A DNA stretch of 64,000 nt from assembly GCF_013087515.1 (NCBI RefSeq), contig NZ_JABFCN010000048.1:310001-374000 (forward strand). Direction: 5' to 3'. The stretch is from Rhizobium sophorae. GTDB taxonomy: Bacteria; Pseudomonadota; Alphaproteobacteria; Rhizobiales; Rhizobiaceae. Of this stretch, positions 53,029 to 62,128 are shown piece after piece. The notes beneath the pieces were generated by a model. It did not search any database, had not been told where the DNA came from, and saw nothing but the letters and a program-made list of their open reading frames with translations. How positions within the stretch are numbered: position 1 is the first letter of the stretch; every line of letters starts with the position of its first letter. The position numbers were made by a program, and so were the translations under genes.

Positions 53029-54021
53029 ATGGCTGGCATAGAACACATCAAGGTTGAACCCGACGAAGCCGGCATGCGGCTCGATCGCTGGTTCAAGGTG
53101 CATTTTCCCGGGCTCGGCTTCGGTCCGCTGCAGAAGCTCTTGCGCTCCGGCCAGGTGCGCGTCGACGGTGGACGTGTCAAATCGGATGCACGCGTGCAGC
53201 CCGGCCAAACGGTGCGCGTGCCGCCGATGGATGTCGATGCGAAGCTGAAATCCGGACCGATCGCCGGCAAGGATCTCAAACATTCGACCGATTTCGAACT
53301 TCTATCGCGCATGGTGCTGCACGAGGACGAAAAGGTGATCGTGCTCAACAAGCCCCCTGGTCTTGCGGTGCAGGGTGGCTCGGGTGTGGCCAGGCATATC
53401 GACCAGATGCTCGAAGCCTGGACCAGCCCGAAGGGCGAGAAGCCGCGGCTTGTTCACCGTCTAGACCGCGACACCTCGGGTGTTCTCGTCATCGCCCGCA
53501 CCCGCGGTGCGGCGCAGAAACTGACGGCTGCCTTCCGCGAGCGCGATACCAAGAAGACCTATTGGGCGCTGGTCAAGGGCGTGCCGCGTAAGCACGAGGA
53601 CAAGATCTCGACCTGGCTGGTGAAGGAGCCGACCGCCGACGGCGACCGGATGCGCATCGCCAAGCACGGCGAGGACGGCGCCGACCATGCGATTTCCTTC
53701 TACCGCGTGCTGGAGACGGCGGCACAGAACCTCGCATGGCTGGAGATGGAGCCCTATACCGGCCGTACCCATCAGTTGCGCGTTCATGCCCTGCATATCG
53801 GCCACCCGATCATCGGCGATCCGAAGTATTTCGACGACGATCCGAATTGGGATTTTCCAGGCGGCGTCCAGAAGAAGCTGCATCTGCACGCGCGTCACAT
53901 CGACATCCCGCACCCCTCCGGTGGCCGCCTGCGCGTCAGCGCGCCGCTGCCGTCGCATATGGTCCAGACCTGGAATCTTCTCGGCCTCGATCTCGCCAGT
54001 GCCGAAAGGGACGCCGAATGA
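53029..54021 (+). CDS. RluC/RluD-family 23S rRNA pseudouridine synthase
   Basis: The 330-residue protein has an N-terminal S4 RNA-binding domain (about 10-75, MRLDRWFKVHFPGLG) and the RluA-class catalytic motif RLVHRLDRDTSGVL with the catalytic Asp, then KTYWALVKG and GRTHQLRVH. It isomerises uridines in 23S rRNA; which sites cannot be told from the sequence. It is translationally coupled to the next gene (ATGA overlap). Confidence 0.93.
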   Translation: MAGIEHIKVEPDEAGMRLDRWFKVHFPGLGFGPLQKLLRSGQVRVDGGRVKSDARVQPGQTVRVPPMDVDAKLKSGPIAGKDLKHSTDFELLSRMVLHEDEKVIVLNKPPGLAVQGGSGVARHIDQMLEAWTSPKGEKPRLVHRLDRDTSGVLVIARTRGAAQKLTAAFRERDTKKTYWALVKGVPRKHEDKISTWLVKEPTADGDRMRIAKHGEDGADHAISFYRVLETAAQNLAWLEMEPYTGRTHQLRVHALHIGHPIIGDPKYFDDDPNWDFPGGVQKKLHLHARHIDIPHPSGGRLRVSAPLPSHMVQTWNLLGLDLASAERDAE

Positions 54022-54671
54022 AACTTGCCCTTTTCGATTGCGACGGCACGCTGGTCGACAGTGCTGCGCTGATCCACGAAACCATGCGCAGGACCTTCGA
54101 CAAGTTCGGCAAACCGGAACCGCGATTTGAAGACACCAAGGCAATTATCGGCTTGTCCCTCGATATTGCGATCGCCCGCATGCAGGGCAGGCCGCATGTG
54201 GAACAGCAAGATATCGACATGACGGCGCACTACAAGTCGCTGTTCTCGATCGTGCGTCAGGATCTTGACTACAAGGAGCCGCTGTTTGCGGGCATTCGCG
54301 AGATGATCGACGCGATCAGCGGGCGCGGTGACCTGCTGATCGGCGCGGTGACGGGCAAATCCAGGCGCGGGCTCAAGGTGGTGATGGAGACGCATGGCTT
54401 CGACAAGCATTTCATCGTCGCACGCACCGCCGACGATTGCCCCTCCAAACCGCATCCGGCCATGGTGACGGAATGCTGCGATGAAACCAGCATGAGTGCT
54501 GCCGACACCATTGTCATCGGCGATGCGGTTTACGATATGCAGATGGCAAAGGCTGCCGGCGCCAAGGCGATCGGCGTTGCCTGGGGTTATGCCAGCGTGG
54601 ATGAACTGATCGCCAACGGCGCTGATGCGATCGCCTATCATCCGAACGAGATATTGCGTCATTTTTCCTGA
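54018..54671 (+). CDS. HAD-superfamily hydrolase, subfamily IA
   Basis: The 217-residue phosphatase has motif I FDCDGTLVDS, motif II AVTGKSRRG, Lys in CPSKPHPAM and motif IV VIGDAVYDMQMA. It resembles phosphoglycolate- or pyrophosphatase-like HAD enzymes, but the substrate is unknown. The start overlaps the stop of the pseudouridine synthase gene. An ATP12 gene follows after nine bases, so the three form an operon. Confidence 0.92.
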   Translation: MKLALFDCDGTLVDSAALIHETMRRTFDKFGKPEPRFEDTKAIIGLSLDIAIARMQGRPHVEQQDIDMTAHYKSLFSIVRQDLDYKEPLFAGIREMIDAISGRGDLLIGAVTGKSRRGLKVVMETHGFDKHFIVARTADDCPSKPHPAMVTECCDETSMSAADTIVIGDAVYDMQMAKAAGAKAIGVAWGYASVDELIANGADAIAYHPNEILRHFS

Positions 54672-54680
54672 GGTGAGCCC

Positions 54681-55466
54681 ATGCGCGATCTGCTGAACGA
54701 CCTTTCCGAAGGCCTGAGCCATCCCGATCCCATCCGCCGCGCGCAGATCCAGATGAAGAAGCCGCTGCCGAAGCGTTTCTATACCGATGTCTCCGTTGCC
54801 GAGCACGATGGTGGTTTTGCAATCACGCTCGACGGCAAGATGGTGCGCACGCCGGCCCGGCAGGTTCTCGCCGTGCCGACCGAGGCGCTGGCGCGGCTTG
54901 TCGCCGCCGAATGGCAGGCACAGGGCGAGGAGATCAATCCCTTGAGCATGCCGGTGACGCGGCTGGTCAACACTGCACTCGACGGCGTTGCCGCCAACGC
55001 GCAGGCGATCTTCGAGGATATATTGCGTTTTTCATCCAGCGACCTCATCTGCTACCGCGCCGAGGAGCCGGAACTGCTGGTCGAGCGCCAGGCCGAACGC
55101 TGGGACCCCGTGATCGACTGGGCGGCGACCGATCTCGGCGCCCGCTTCATCCTCGTCGAAGGGGTGATGCCTCATGAGCAGCCGCGCGAGGCGATTGCCG
55201 CCTTCGCCGTTACGCTTGCGAGATATGATAGCCCGATGGCGCTTGCCGCCCTCCACACAGTTACCACGCTGACCGGCTCGGCGATCCTGGCGCTCGCCTT
55301 CGCCGAGGGCCGGGTGACGGTGGAGGAGGCTTGGTCGCTTGCCCATCTCGACGAGGATTGGACGATCGAGCATTGGGGCAGCGACGAGGAGGCCGAGGAG
55401 CGGCGGGCCAAGCGCTTTGCCGAGTTCAAAGCCGCAGCGGATGTTTTTTTCACCCTAAGCGCCTGA
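54681..55466 (+). CDS. ATP12-family F1-ATPase assembly chaperone
   Basis: The 261-residue protein shows KPLPKRFYTDVSVAEHDGGFAI cut at the ATP12 N-terminal pattern, LDGKMVRTPARQ, and LAHLDEDWTIEHWGSDEEAEERR near the C-terminus. Mitochondrial ATP12 binds the F1 alpha subunit during assembly, and alphaproteobacterial homologues presumably do the same. It is the third gene of the rRNA-modification/HAD operon. Confidence 0.93.
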   Translation: MRDLLNDLSEGLSHPDPIRRAQIQMKKPLPKRFYTDVSVAEHDGGFAITLDGKMVRTPARQVLAVPTEALARLVAAEWQAQGEEINPLSMPVTRLVNTALDGVAANAQAIFEDILRFSSSDLICYRAEEPELLVERQAERWDPVIDWAATDLGARFILVEGVMPHEQPREAIAAFAVTLARYDSPMALAALHTVTTLTGSAILALAFAEGRVTVEEAWSLAHLDEDWTIEHWGSDEEAEERRAKRFAEFKAAADVFFTLSA

Positions 55467-55533
55467 AACATATTGCCTTCCCATGCATTATGACGAAGTC
55501 TGCGACTCCAACGGGGTGGTGCGGGATTTTGCA

Positions 55534-55992
55534 ATGAATTGGCTGAGGTCGTGTTTTTGCCGGGCGACACTCGTCTGTGTCGCGCTCACGGCCTGCGGCA
55601 GCCTCTCGGCCACCAAGCCGGCGGCGCCGGTCTATGATGTGCGCAGCGCCGTCGTTCTCTCCGGTCCGAACATGCCGGCCGAGCTGCTTTCCGGCATCAA
55701 CGACCGCGTCAACGCTGCGATCAACGCCACCGTGCGCGATACCGTGCTGCCGCGGGTGGTGCTGACGATCCGTGTGGTTTCCGTCCAGAAGGGTCTCGGC
55801 TTCCAGAAGGACCGTAACGTGGCCAAGATCAGTATCGATGCAGCCTCGGTCGAGGACGGCTCGGTCATCGCCGTCAGCGCCTTCGACGTCACCAGTATCG
55901 CTGCCGATCCCAAGCTTGCCGACGAGATCCTGGCCGAGGACGCCGCCGCAAGGATACGCTCGGTTTTCTCACTCAGCGGGCGCGCTCAATAG
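55534..55992 (+). CDS. Predicted lipoprotein of unknown function
   Basis: The 152-residue protein from ATG 55534 has a signal with lipobox VALTAC (Cys about residue 21). The mature domain (YDVRSAVVLSGPNMPAELL ... VVLTIRVVSVQKGLG) is of mixed alpha/beta type. An upstream in-frame ATG at 55483 would put 17 charged residues before the signal and is rejected. It lies between the ATP12 gene and pccB. Confidence 0.7.
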   Translation: MNWLRSCFCRATLVCVALTACGSLSATKPAAPVYDVRSAVVLSGPNMPAELLSGINDRVNAAINATVRDTVLPRVVLTIRVVSVQKGLGFQKDRNVAKISIDAASVEDGSVIAVSAFDVTSIAADPKLADEILAEDAAARIRSVFSLSGRAQ

Positions 55993-56041
55993 CGCGACGC
56001 TCTAACCGCCGGATTGCCGCCGCAGCGGCGAGGGAGATCGC

Positions 56042-57574
56042 ATGAAGGAAATTCTCGAAGAGCTGGAACGACGCCGCGACGTCGCCCGCCTCGGCGGCGG
56101 CAAGGAGCGCATCGACGCCCAGCACAAGCGCGGCAAGCTGACGGCGCGGGAGCGCATCGACCTCTTCCTCGACGAAGGCTCCTTCGAGGAATTCGACATG
56201 TTTGTCGAACATCGCTCCACCGACTTCGGCATGGACAAGAGCCGGATTGCCGGCGACGGCGTCGTCACTGGCTGGGGCACGGTCAATGGCCGCACCGTCT
56301 TCGTCTTCGCCAAGGACTTCACCGTCTTCGGCGGCTCACTGTCGGAAGCGCATGCCGAGAAGATCATGAAGGTGCAGGACATGGCGCTGAAGAACCGCGC
56401 GCCGATCGTCGGCATCTATGATGCGGGCGGTGCCCGTATCCAGGAGGGCGTGGCGGCTCTCGGCGGTTATGCCGAGGTATTCCAGCGCAATGTGCTCGCC
56501 TCCGGCGTCATTCCGCAGATCTCGGTGATCATGGGTCCCTGCGCCGGCGGCGACGTCTACTCGCCTGCGATGACCGATTTCATCTTTATGGTGCGGGATA
56601 CTTCCTACATGTTCGTCACCGGTCCCGACGTGGTGAAAACCGTCACCAACGAGACGGTGACGGCTGAAGAACTCGGCGGCGCCGTGGTGCATACGGTGCG
56701 CTCGTCGATTGCCGACGGCGCCTATGAGAATGATGTCGAAACGCTGCTGCAGGTGCGCCGGCTGGTCGATTTCCTGCCGCTTTCGAACACGGCGCCGCTG
56801 CCGGAGATCGAATGTTACCAGTCGGTGTCAGATGTCGATGCCTCGCTCGATACGCTGGTGCCGGCGAGCTCCAACAAACCTTACGACATCAAGGAACTGA
56901 TCCGGAAGGTGGCGGACGAGGGGGATTTCTTCGAGATCCAGGCGAGCTTTGCCAAAAACATCGTCTGCGGCTTCGGCCGCATCGAAGGTTCCACTGTCGG
57001 TTTCGTCGCCAACCAGCCGATGGTGCTGGCCGGCGTCCTCGACAGCGATGCCTCGCGCAAGGCGGCCCGTTTCGTGCGCTTCTGCGACTGCTTCAACATT
57101 CCGATCGTCACCTTCGTCGACGTGCCGGGCTTCCTGCCGGGTACGGCGCAGGAATACGGGGGCCTCATCAAGCACGGCGCCAAGCTGCTCTTCGCCTATG
57201 CCGAGGCGACGGTTCCGAAGCTCACCGTCATCACCCGCAAGGCCTTCGGCGGCGCTTATGACGTGATGGCGTCGAAGCATCTGCGCGGCGACCTCAACTA
57301 TGCCTGGCCGACGGCGCAGATCGCCGTAATGGGCGCCAAGGGCGCCGTCGAGATCATCTTCCGCAAGGATATCGCCGATCCGGAGAAGATCGCCGCGCAC
57401 ACGAAAATGTACGAGGACAGGTTCCTCTCGCCCTTCGTCGCCGCTGAGCGCGGTTATGTCGACGAGGTGATCATGCCGCATTCGACCCGGCGGCGGCTGG
57501 CGCGCGGTTTGAAGATGCTACGCAACAAGGATCTCGCCAATCCGTGGAAGAAACACGACAACATTCCGCTTTGA
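56042..57574 (+). CDS. pccB: Propionyl-CoA carboxylase beta subunit
   Basis: The 510-residue carboxyltransferase subunit moves the carboxyl group from biotin to the acyl-CoA. It starts MKEILEELERRRDVARLGGG and shows HKRGKLTARERI, GGARIQEGVAALGGYAEVF, MGPCAGGDVYSPAMTDF and the C-terminal block FGGAYDVMASKHL. The biotin-carrying alpha subunit is encoded 2.5 kb away on the opposite strand. Propionyl-CoA is the likely substrate; other short-chain acyl-CoAs are possible. Confidence 0.93.
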   Translation: MKEILEELERRRDVARLGGGKERIDAQHKRGKLTARERIDLFLDEGSFEEFDMFVEHRSTDFGMDKSRIAGDGVVTGWGTVNGRTVFVFAKDFTVFGGSLSEAHAEKIMKVQDMALKNRAPIVGIYDAGGARIQEGVAALGGYAEVFQRNVLASGVIPQISVIMGPCAGGDVYSPAMTDFIFMVRDTSYMFVTGPDVVKTVTNETVTAEELGGAVVHTVRSSIADGAYENDVETLLQVRRLVDFLPLSNTAPLPEIECYQSVSDVDASLDTLVPASSNKPYDIKELIRKVADEGDFFEIQASFAKNIVCGFGRIEGSTVGFVANQPMVLAGVLDSDASRKAARFVRFCDCFNIPIVTFVDVPGFLPGTAQEYGGLIKHGAKLLFAYAEATVPKLTVITRKAFGGAYDVMASKHLRGDLNYAWPTAQIAVMGAKGAVEIIFRKDIADPEKIAAHTKMYEDRFLSPFVAAERGYVDEVIMPHSTRRRLARGLKMLRNKDLANPWKKHDNIPL

Positions 57575-57711
57575 CGTTTTCCGCCGAATAAAGCTGCGCT
57601 ATCGGGTGTTTACGTGCTGTCGAAAAAGTGAACGGGTGTCAGCGATCCGTGTGTTCAATCCTTGCCGAGGACAAGCTAACGCTCGATTCTTATTGTTTAA
57701 AGGAGAGGTTA

Positions 57712-58104
57712 ATGTCAACTTTCGAGCGTCTTTCTGCCTATCGCCCCTATGGGCTGGCCGCTCTCAGAATCATGACAGCGCTGCTGTTCATCGAACATGG
57801 CACGATGAAGCTTTTCGGTTTCCCGGCTTCGCAGATGTCGGGCTCGCTGCCGCCGCTGATGCTTTTCGCCGCCCTTCTCGAGCTGATCGGTGGCATCCTC
57901 CTTCTCGTCGGCCTGCTGACGCGCCCGGTTGCCTTCCTGCTGGCCGGTGAAATGGCGGTCGCCTATTTCATGGCGCATGCGCCGAGCAGCTTCTTCCCGG
58001 CCGTCAACCAGGGCGATGCGGCTATCCTGTTCTGCTTTGTCTTCCTCTATCTGGTCTTCTCCGGTCCCGGCGCTTTTGCCGTCGACAATCGCAAGGCGGT
58101 TTGA
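57712..58104 (+). CDS. DoxX family membrane protein
   Basis: The 130-residue protein has four hydrophobic helices and the DoxX pattern ALRIMTALLFIEHGTMKLFGFP and LELIGGILLLVGLLTRPVAFLLAGEMAVAYF. Family members are linked to redox and sulfur or respiratory metabolism, but no specific role is shown. A very good AAAGGAGAGG ribosome site precedes the ATG. Confidence 0.9.
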   Translation: MSTFERLSAYRPYGLAALRIMTALLFIEHGTMKLFGFPASQMSGSLPPLMLFAALLELIGGILLLVGLLTRPVAFLLAGEMAVAYFMAHAPSSFFPAVNQGDAAILFCFVFLYLVFSGPGAFAVDNRKAV

Positions 58105-58114
58105 ACGATAGACT

Positions 58115-58137
58115 GAGGGGCGTCAGCGGCGCCCCTC
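58115..58137. terminator. Terminator between doxX and sugE-type genes
   Basis: GAGGGGCG and CGCCCCTC form a perfect 8-bp stem around a 7-base loop between convergent genes. Confidence 0.6.
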
Positions 58138-58146
58138 GATCTCATA

Positions 58147-58461
58147 TCAGGCGGTAAGCTTGAGACCGGCGATGCCGGCGACAATCAGCGTGATGCAGGC
58201 AAGGCGGGAGACACTTGCCTCATCGCCAAGCAGCCAGATGCCGAGAAATACCGTGCCGACCGTGCCGATGCCGGTCCAGACCGCATAGGCGGTGCCGATC
58301 GGCAGATGCTTCACCGCCAGGCCGAGCAGCACGATGCTCACCACCATGGATATGACGGTCAGCGCCGTCGGCAGCGGCCGTGTGAAACCCTCGGTATATT
58401 TAAGGCCGATTGCCCAGCCACATTCGAAAAGACCGGCGAGAAAAAGCAGAAACCAGGCCAT
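58147..58461 (-). CDS. sugE: SMR-family guanidinium/quaternary ammonium exporter (SugE/Gdx type)
   Basis: The 104-residue protein has four helices, the essential Glu13 and the SugE/Gdx signature ECGWAIGLKYTEGFTR; EmrE-type exporters differ here. Gdx proteins export guanidinium by proton exchange. In other bacteria a guanidine riboswitch controls such genes. Here the leader has two short hairpins but does not clearly match a known guanidine aptamer. Confidence 0.92.
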   Translation of the reverse strand: MAWFLLFLAGLFECGWAIGLKYTEGFTRPLPTALTVISMVVSIVLLGLAVKHLPIGTAYAVWTGIGTVGTVFLGIWLLGDEASVSRLACITLIVAGIAGLKLTA

Positions 58462-58613
58462 GCGACTCTCCTTGTTAAGAGCGAGGCCGTCCCCGCGACG
58501 GTTGCATCCCAGAGGATGCCGCAGTCGTCTGCGATTGCGCCTGTATGCGTGAGGAAACGGCCGACTTCAAGGTAGGAATCGGCATGGCTGCCATGCCACC
58601 CGTTTCTTGCGGC

Positions 58614-58667
58614 CTATAGCGCTGCACGTCTTTTAGACGTGCAAAGGACGCTGTGGCACCTTTAGAG
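58614..58667 (-). repeat. Dispersed rhizobial hairpin repeat, family 1 copy C
   Basis: In reverse orientation this reads GGTGCCACAGCGTCCTTTGC, then stem GCACGTCT / AGACGTGC around AAA, then AGCGCTATA. Both stem arms differ from copy B by compensating changes (GCGCG to GCACG and partner), which keeps the hairpin. It abuts the MITE-like element. Confidence 0.65.
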
Positions 58668-58935
58668 CCTTTCCGGGTCAGATTGAAGCATTCTGTTGGC
58701 TCAAACGGAGTCGGATGGTCGACCGGCCGGCGCGCGTCGTAGCCCAGCTCTACGGCCAAGCCGGCCGGTCGATCAGCCGGCCCGTTTCAGCCAACCCGAA
58801 GGGCCGGGCATCTTTCCGCCAGGATCAAAGGCGATCGGCTCGGACGTACCAAGAGGTATGCCCGTCGCCAATCGCCTTTGCCCTGACGAAAACCTGCTCC
58901 GGCAGAATGCTTCAATCTAACCCGGAAAGGCTCTA
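58663..58935. mobile_element. 273-bp MITE-like element with 33-bp terminal inverted repeats
   Basis: Positions 58663-58695 and 58903-58935 are inverted repeats of 33 bases with one mismatch; each begins TAGAGCCTTTCCGGG. Inside are two long hairpins. One is made by TTGGCTCAAACGG / CCGTTTCAGCCAA enclosing TCGACCGGCCGG / CCGGCCGGTCGA (58696-58794); the other by AAAGGCGAT / ATCGCCTTT (about 58824-58881). It has no coding frame of note. It resembles the Rhizobium-specific intergenic mosaic elements (RIME); that link is from memory and not searched. With copy C it fills most of the 483-base gap upstream of sugE. Confidence 0.75.
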
Positions 58936-58944
58936 GTTGCTGCA

Positions 58945-59412
58945 TCACGGCTGCCCGCCAGCCTCCGCGGCAAGGCTTCTGGCTCGGCGGCAGAGACGAT
59001 CAAAGGTTTCGAGGAAGCGTGAGCGGTCCTTCGGGCTGAAGGCTGCGTTGTAGCCCTTGCTCTCGCCGGTTTCGCGCAGGTGCGCGCCGAGATCGCGCAT
59101 GGCGCTCGCCATGCCGATATTGGTTTTGTCGAAGACACGCCCGGTCGGGCCGCTGACGAAGGCGCCGGTCGCGACGCAACGCACGGCGAGCGGCACATCG
59201 GCGGTGACGACGACATCGCCCGCGCCGGCGCGTTCGGCGATCCAGTTATCGGCGGCATCGAAGGCATTGGAAACGATGACGTTGTGGATCATCGGATCAC
59301 GCGAGGGGCGCAAGCCGGAATTGGCGACGAAGGTGACTTCGAGGCCAAGGCGTTCCGCGACCTTCAGGATTTCCGGCTTGACCGGGCAGGCATCGGCGTC
59401 GACATAGATCAT
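58945..59412 (-). CDS. YaiI/YqxD family protein (DUF188)
   Basis: The 155-residue protein starts MIYVDADACPVKPEILKVAE and carries DVVVTADVPLAVRCVATGA, the conserved parts of DUF188, which has a PIN/NYN-like nuclease fold. Biochemical function is unknown. It follows the GNAT gene by ten bases on the same strand, with GAGGA before the ATG. Its 3' end lies ten bases from the MITE-like element. Confidence 0.92.
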   Translation of the reverse strand: MIYVDADACPVKPEILKVAERLGLEVTFVANSGLRPSRDPMIHNVIVSNAFDAADNWIAERAGAGDVVVTADVPLAVRCVATGAFVSGPTGRVFDKTNIGMASAMRDLGAHLRETGESKGYNAAFSPKDRSRFLETFDRLCRRARSLAAEAGGQP

Positions 59413-59422
59413 GGCAATATCC

Positions 59423-59896
59423 TCATGCCGGCTGAGTGGCCGGCTGGCGGACCATATCGATGTGGGGAATGCCGTCTTCCAAATATTCCTGCGATGTCCC
59501 GATAAAACCGAAGGATTCATAGAAGCGCCGCAGATGGGCCTGCGCCGACAAGGCGATGGCATTTGCCGGATAAAGCCGCTCGCAGGCGGTGATCGCTTCG
59601 CTCATCAACGCATCGCCCAGACGCTTGCCGCGATGGGCAGGCGAGACGACCACGCGACCAATCTTCGACGCATCCTGCGGCTTATGCGGTTTAAGGATCC
59701 GCGCCGAGGCCAGCAGTTCGGCGCCCTCCAGCAGCCGCAGATGCAGGGCATCGATATCCTTGCCGTCGAGTTCCGGGTAGGGGCAGTTCTGCTCGACGAC
59801 GAAGACATCGACGCGCATTCTCAGGAGATCGTAGAGTTCCCGCGCGGAGAACTCGTCGAGACCCTTGATGTCGGTTGTGTAGGTAGTCGGAGCCAT
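59423..59896 (-). CDS. GNAT family N-acetyltransferase (ElaA-like)
   Basis: The 157-residue protein resembles ElaA: FSARELYDLLRMRVDVFVVEQ, CPYPELDGKDIDALHL, acetyl-CoA loop SPAHRGKRLGDALM, and AQAHLRRFYESFGF. The substrate is unknown. ATG 59896 is used; a TTG one codon earlier is possible. It is the first gene of a pair with DUF188. Confidence 0.9.
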   Translation of the reverse strand: MAPTTYTTDIKGLDEFSARELYDLLRMRVDVFVVEQNCPYPELDGKDIDALHLRLLEGAELLASARILKPHKPQDASKIGRVVVSPAHRGKRLGDALMSEAITACERLYPANAIALSAQAHLRRFYESFGFIGTSQEYLEDGIPHIDMVRQPATQPA

Positions 59897-60031
59897 CAAT
59901 GGAGAACCACGCTGTGAATGCTCTCGCCGGAATGTATGAGGTCAAGGTTTTCCGTATATGTACGACGGAACGGCTGACTTCAAGCGAGGAATGGCGGGCT
60001 GGCCTGCTCCTGCCTCTGAGGAATCCTTCTG

Positions 60032-62053
60032 TCAGGCGAATTCCATGATCACGGCATCGACGGCCAGGCTTTCACCGGCCGCGGCATTGATCTTCGAGAC
60101 GACGAGATCGCGGTCGGCGCGCAGCACGTTTTCCATCTTCATCGCTTCGACGATCGCAAGCGTCTCACCGGCCTTGACCTCCTGGCCCTCGGCCACGGCG
60201 ATGGCGACGACGAGGCCGGGCATCGGGCAGAGCAGGAGCTTGGAAGTATCGGGCGGCAGCTTCACCGGCATCAGCCTGTCGAGCTCGGCATGACGCGGCG
60301 AAAAGACCTTGGTCGTCACTGAAAGTCCCTGCCAGTCGATACGCAAGCCGTTCAGAACGGGGCGGATCTGCGCGGTGATGTCGCGACCGCCGACCTTGCC
60401 GCTCCAGACAGGGTCGCCCGGTCTCCAATCGGTGACAACATTCTGGCTCTCGCCCTCTATCGCCCCCTCGATCGTCATGTCCATATCGAAGGGGATGATG
60501 ACGAGGCCGTCGAGCAATCTTGCCGCGACGTGGTTGTCGCCGATCTTGACCACCCAATCCTCGCGCAGCGCCCCCGCTGCGGCGCGCAGGCGATCGGCGA
60601 TACGTTCGCGGCGGTTGGTCTCGATCAGAGAGGCGGAAAGCGCGATGCCGGCAAGCACGGCCTCTTCCGCCGGGTCCGGTTTCATCGGCGCGAAACCATC
60701 GGGATATTCCTCGGCGATGAAGCCTGTAGACAGCCGGCCCTCGCGCCAGCGCGGATGTTTCATCAGCGCCGACAGGAAAGGAACATTGTGCTCGATGCCG
60801 TCGACGACGAAGCCGTCGAGCGCCTGACCCATGGCCTCGATTGCTTCCAGTCGCGTCGGCGCCCAGGTGCACAGCTTGGCGATCATCGGATCGTAATACA
60901 TCGAGATCTCGGCGCCTTCGAAGACGCCGGTATCGTTGCGGACGACGACTTTGCCGGTCCTGCCTTCCGCCGGCGGCCGGTAGCGCGTCAGGCGGCCGAT
61001 CGAGGGCAGGAAGTTGCGGTAGGGATCCTCGGCATAGAGCCGGCTCTCGATCGCCCAGCCGTCAAGCCTAATATCCTTCTGGGCAAAGGGAAGGGCCTCT
61101 CCCGCTGCGACACGGATCATCTGCTCGACGAGGTCGATGCCGGTGACGAGTTCGGTCACGGGATGCTCAACCTGCAGGCGGGTGTTCATTTCCAAGAAAT
61201 AGAAATTGCGGTCGCGGTCGACGATGAATTCGACGGTGCCGGCGCTCTGGTACTCGACGGCTCTCGCCAGCGCCACCGATTGTTCGCCCATCGCCTTGCG
61301 GGTTTTCTCGTCGAGGAAGGGCGAGGGCGCCTCTTCCGCCACCTTCTGGTTCCGCCGCTGGATCGAGCATTCGCGTTCGCCGAGATAGACGACGTTGCCA
61401 TGCGCATCGGCGAGCACCTGGATCTCGATATGGCGCGGCTCGACGACGAACTTTTCAATGAAGACGCGGTCGTCGCCGAACGAGCTTTTCGCCTCCGAGC
61501 GGGCGCGCTCGAAACCGTCGCGTACTTCCGCCTCGTTCCAGGCAATGCGCATGCCCTTGCCACCGCCGCCGGCCGACGCCTTGATCATGACGGGATAACC
61601 GATCCCGCCTGATATTACTTCCGCATGGGCGGCATCCTCGATGATGCCGAGATGGCCGGGCACGGTGGAGACACCGGCGGCATTGGCGAATTTCTTCGAT
61701 TCGATCTTGTCGCCCATCGCCATGATGGCCTTCGGCTTCGGGCCGATGAAGACGATGCCCTGCTTTTCCAGTTCAGCGCAGAAAGAGGCGCGTTCGGATA
61801 GGAAGCCGTAGCCCGGATGCACCGCCTCGGCGCCGGTTGCCTTGCAGGCGGCAATGATCTTTTCGGCAACCAGATAACTCTCCGACGCCGCGGCCGGGCC
61901 GATATGAACGGCCTCGTCCGCCATCTCGACATGCAGCGCGTCCCGATCCGCATCCGAATAGACCGCGACGGTCAAAATGCCCATCCGGCGCGCAGTCTTG
62001 ATCACGCGGCAGGCGATTTCGCCGCGATTCGCGATCAGGATTTTCTTGAACAT
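60032..62053 (-). CDS. pccA: Acyl-CoA carboxylase alpha subunit (biotin carboxylase + biotin carrier)
   Basis: The 673-residue protein begins MFKKILIANRGEIACRV. It has the ATP-grasp biotin carboxylase domain (about 1-450) with KASAGGGGKGMR, EMNTRLQVEHPVTE and RLYAEDP, then a linker (BT) domain, and a C-terminal biotinyl domain with the biotinylated Lys in VEAMKMEN near residue 639. With pccB at 56.0-57.6 kb it probably forms propionyl-CoA carboxylase. The two genes are convergent and 2.5 kb apart. Confidence 0.94.
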   Translation of the reverse strand: MFKKILIANRGEIACRVIKTARRMGILTVAVYSDADRDALHVEMADEAVHIGPAAASESYLVAEKIIAACKATGAEAVHPGYGFLSERASFCAELEKQGIVFIGPKPKAIMAMGDKIESKKFANAAGVSTVPGHLGIIEDAAHAEVISGGIGYPVMIKASAGGGGKGMRIAWNEAEVRDGFERARSEAKSSFGDDRVFIEKFVVEPRHIEIQVLADAHGNVVYLGERECSIQRRNQKVAEEAPSPFLDEKTRKAMGEQSVALARAVEYQSAGTVEFIVDRDRNFYFLEMNTRLQVEHPVTELVTGIDLVEQMIRVAAGEALPFAQKDIRLDGWAIESRLYAEDPYRNFLPSIGRLTRYRPPAEGRTGKVVVRNDTGVFEGAEISMYYDPMIAKLCTWAPTRLEAIEAMGQALDGFVVDGIEHNVPFLSALMKHPRWREGRLSTGFIAEEYPDGFAPMKPDPAEEAVLAGIALSASLIETNRRERIADRLRAAAGALREDWVVKIGDNHVAARLLDGLVIIPFDMDMTIEGAIEGESQNVVTDWRPGDPVWSGKVGGRDITAQIRPVLNGLRIDWQGLSVTTKVFSPRHAELDRLMPVKLPPDTSKLLLCPMPGLVVAIAVAEGQEVKAGETLAIVEAMKMENVLRADRDLVVSKINAAAGESLAVDAVIMEFA

Positions 62054-62128
62054 CGAGACTCCACCCAGAAATGCATCCCGGAGTTTTACTCACAAAACAC
62101 CGGAACGCACAATCAGGCTTGCGGAGCG

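Noticed and set aside
58462..58613. Guanidine riboswitch before sugE
   Set aside because: The two hairpin loops lack the ACGR loops of guanidine-II, and neither the guanidine-I nor the guanidine-III core was recognised.
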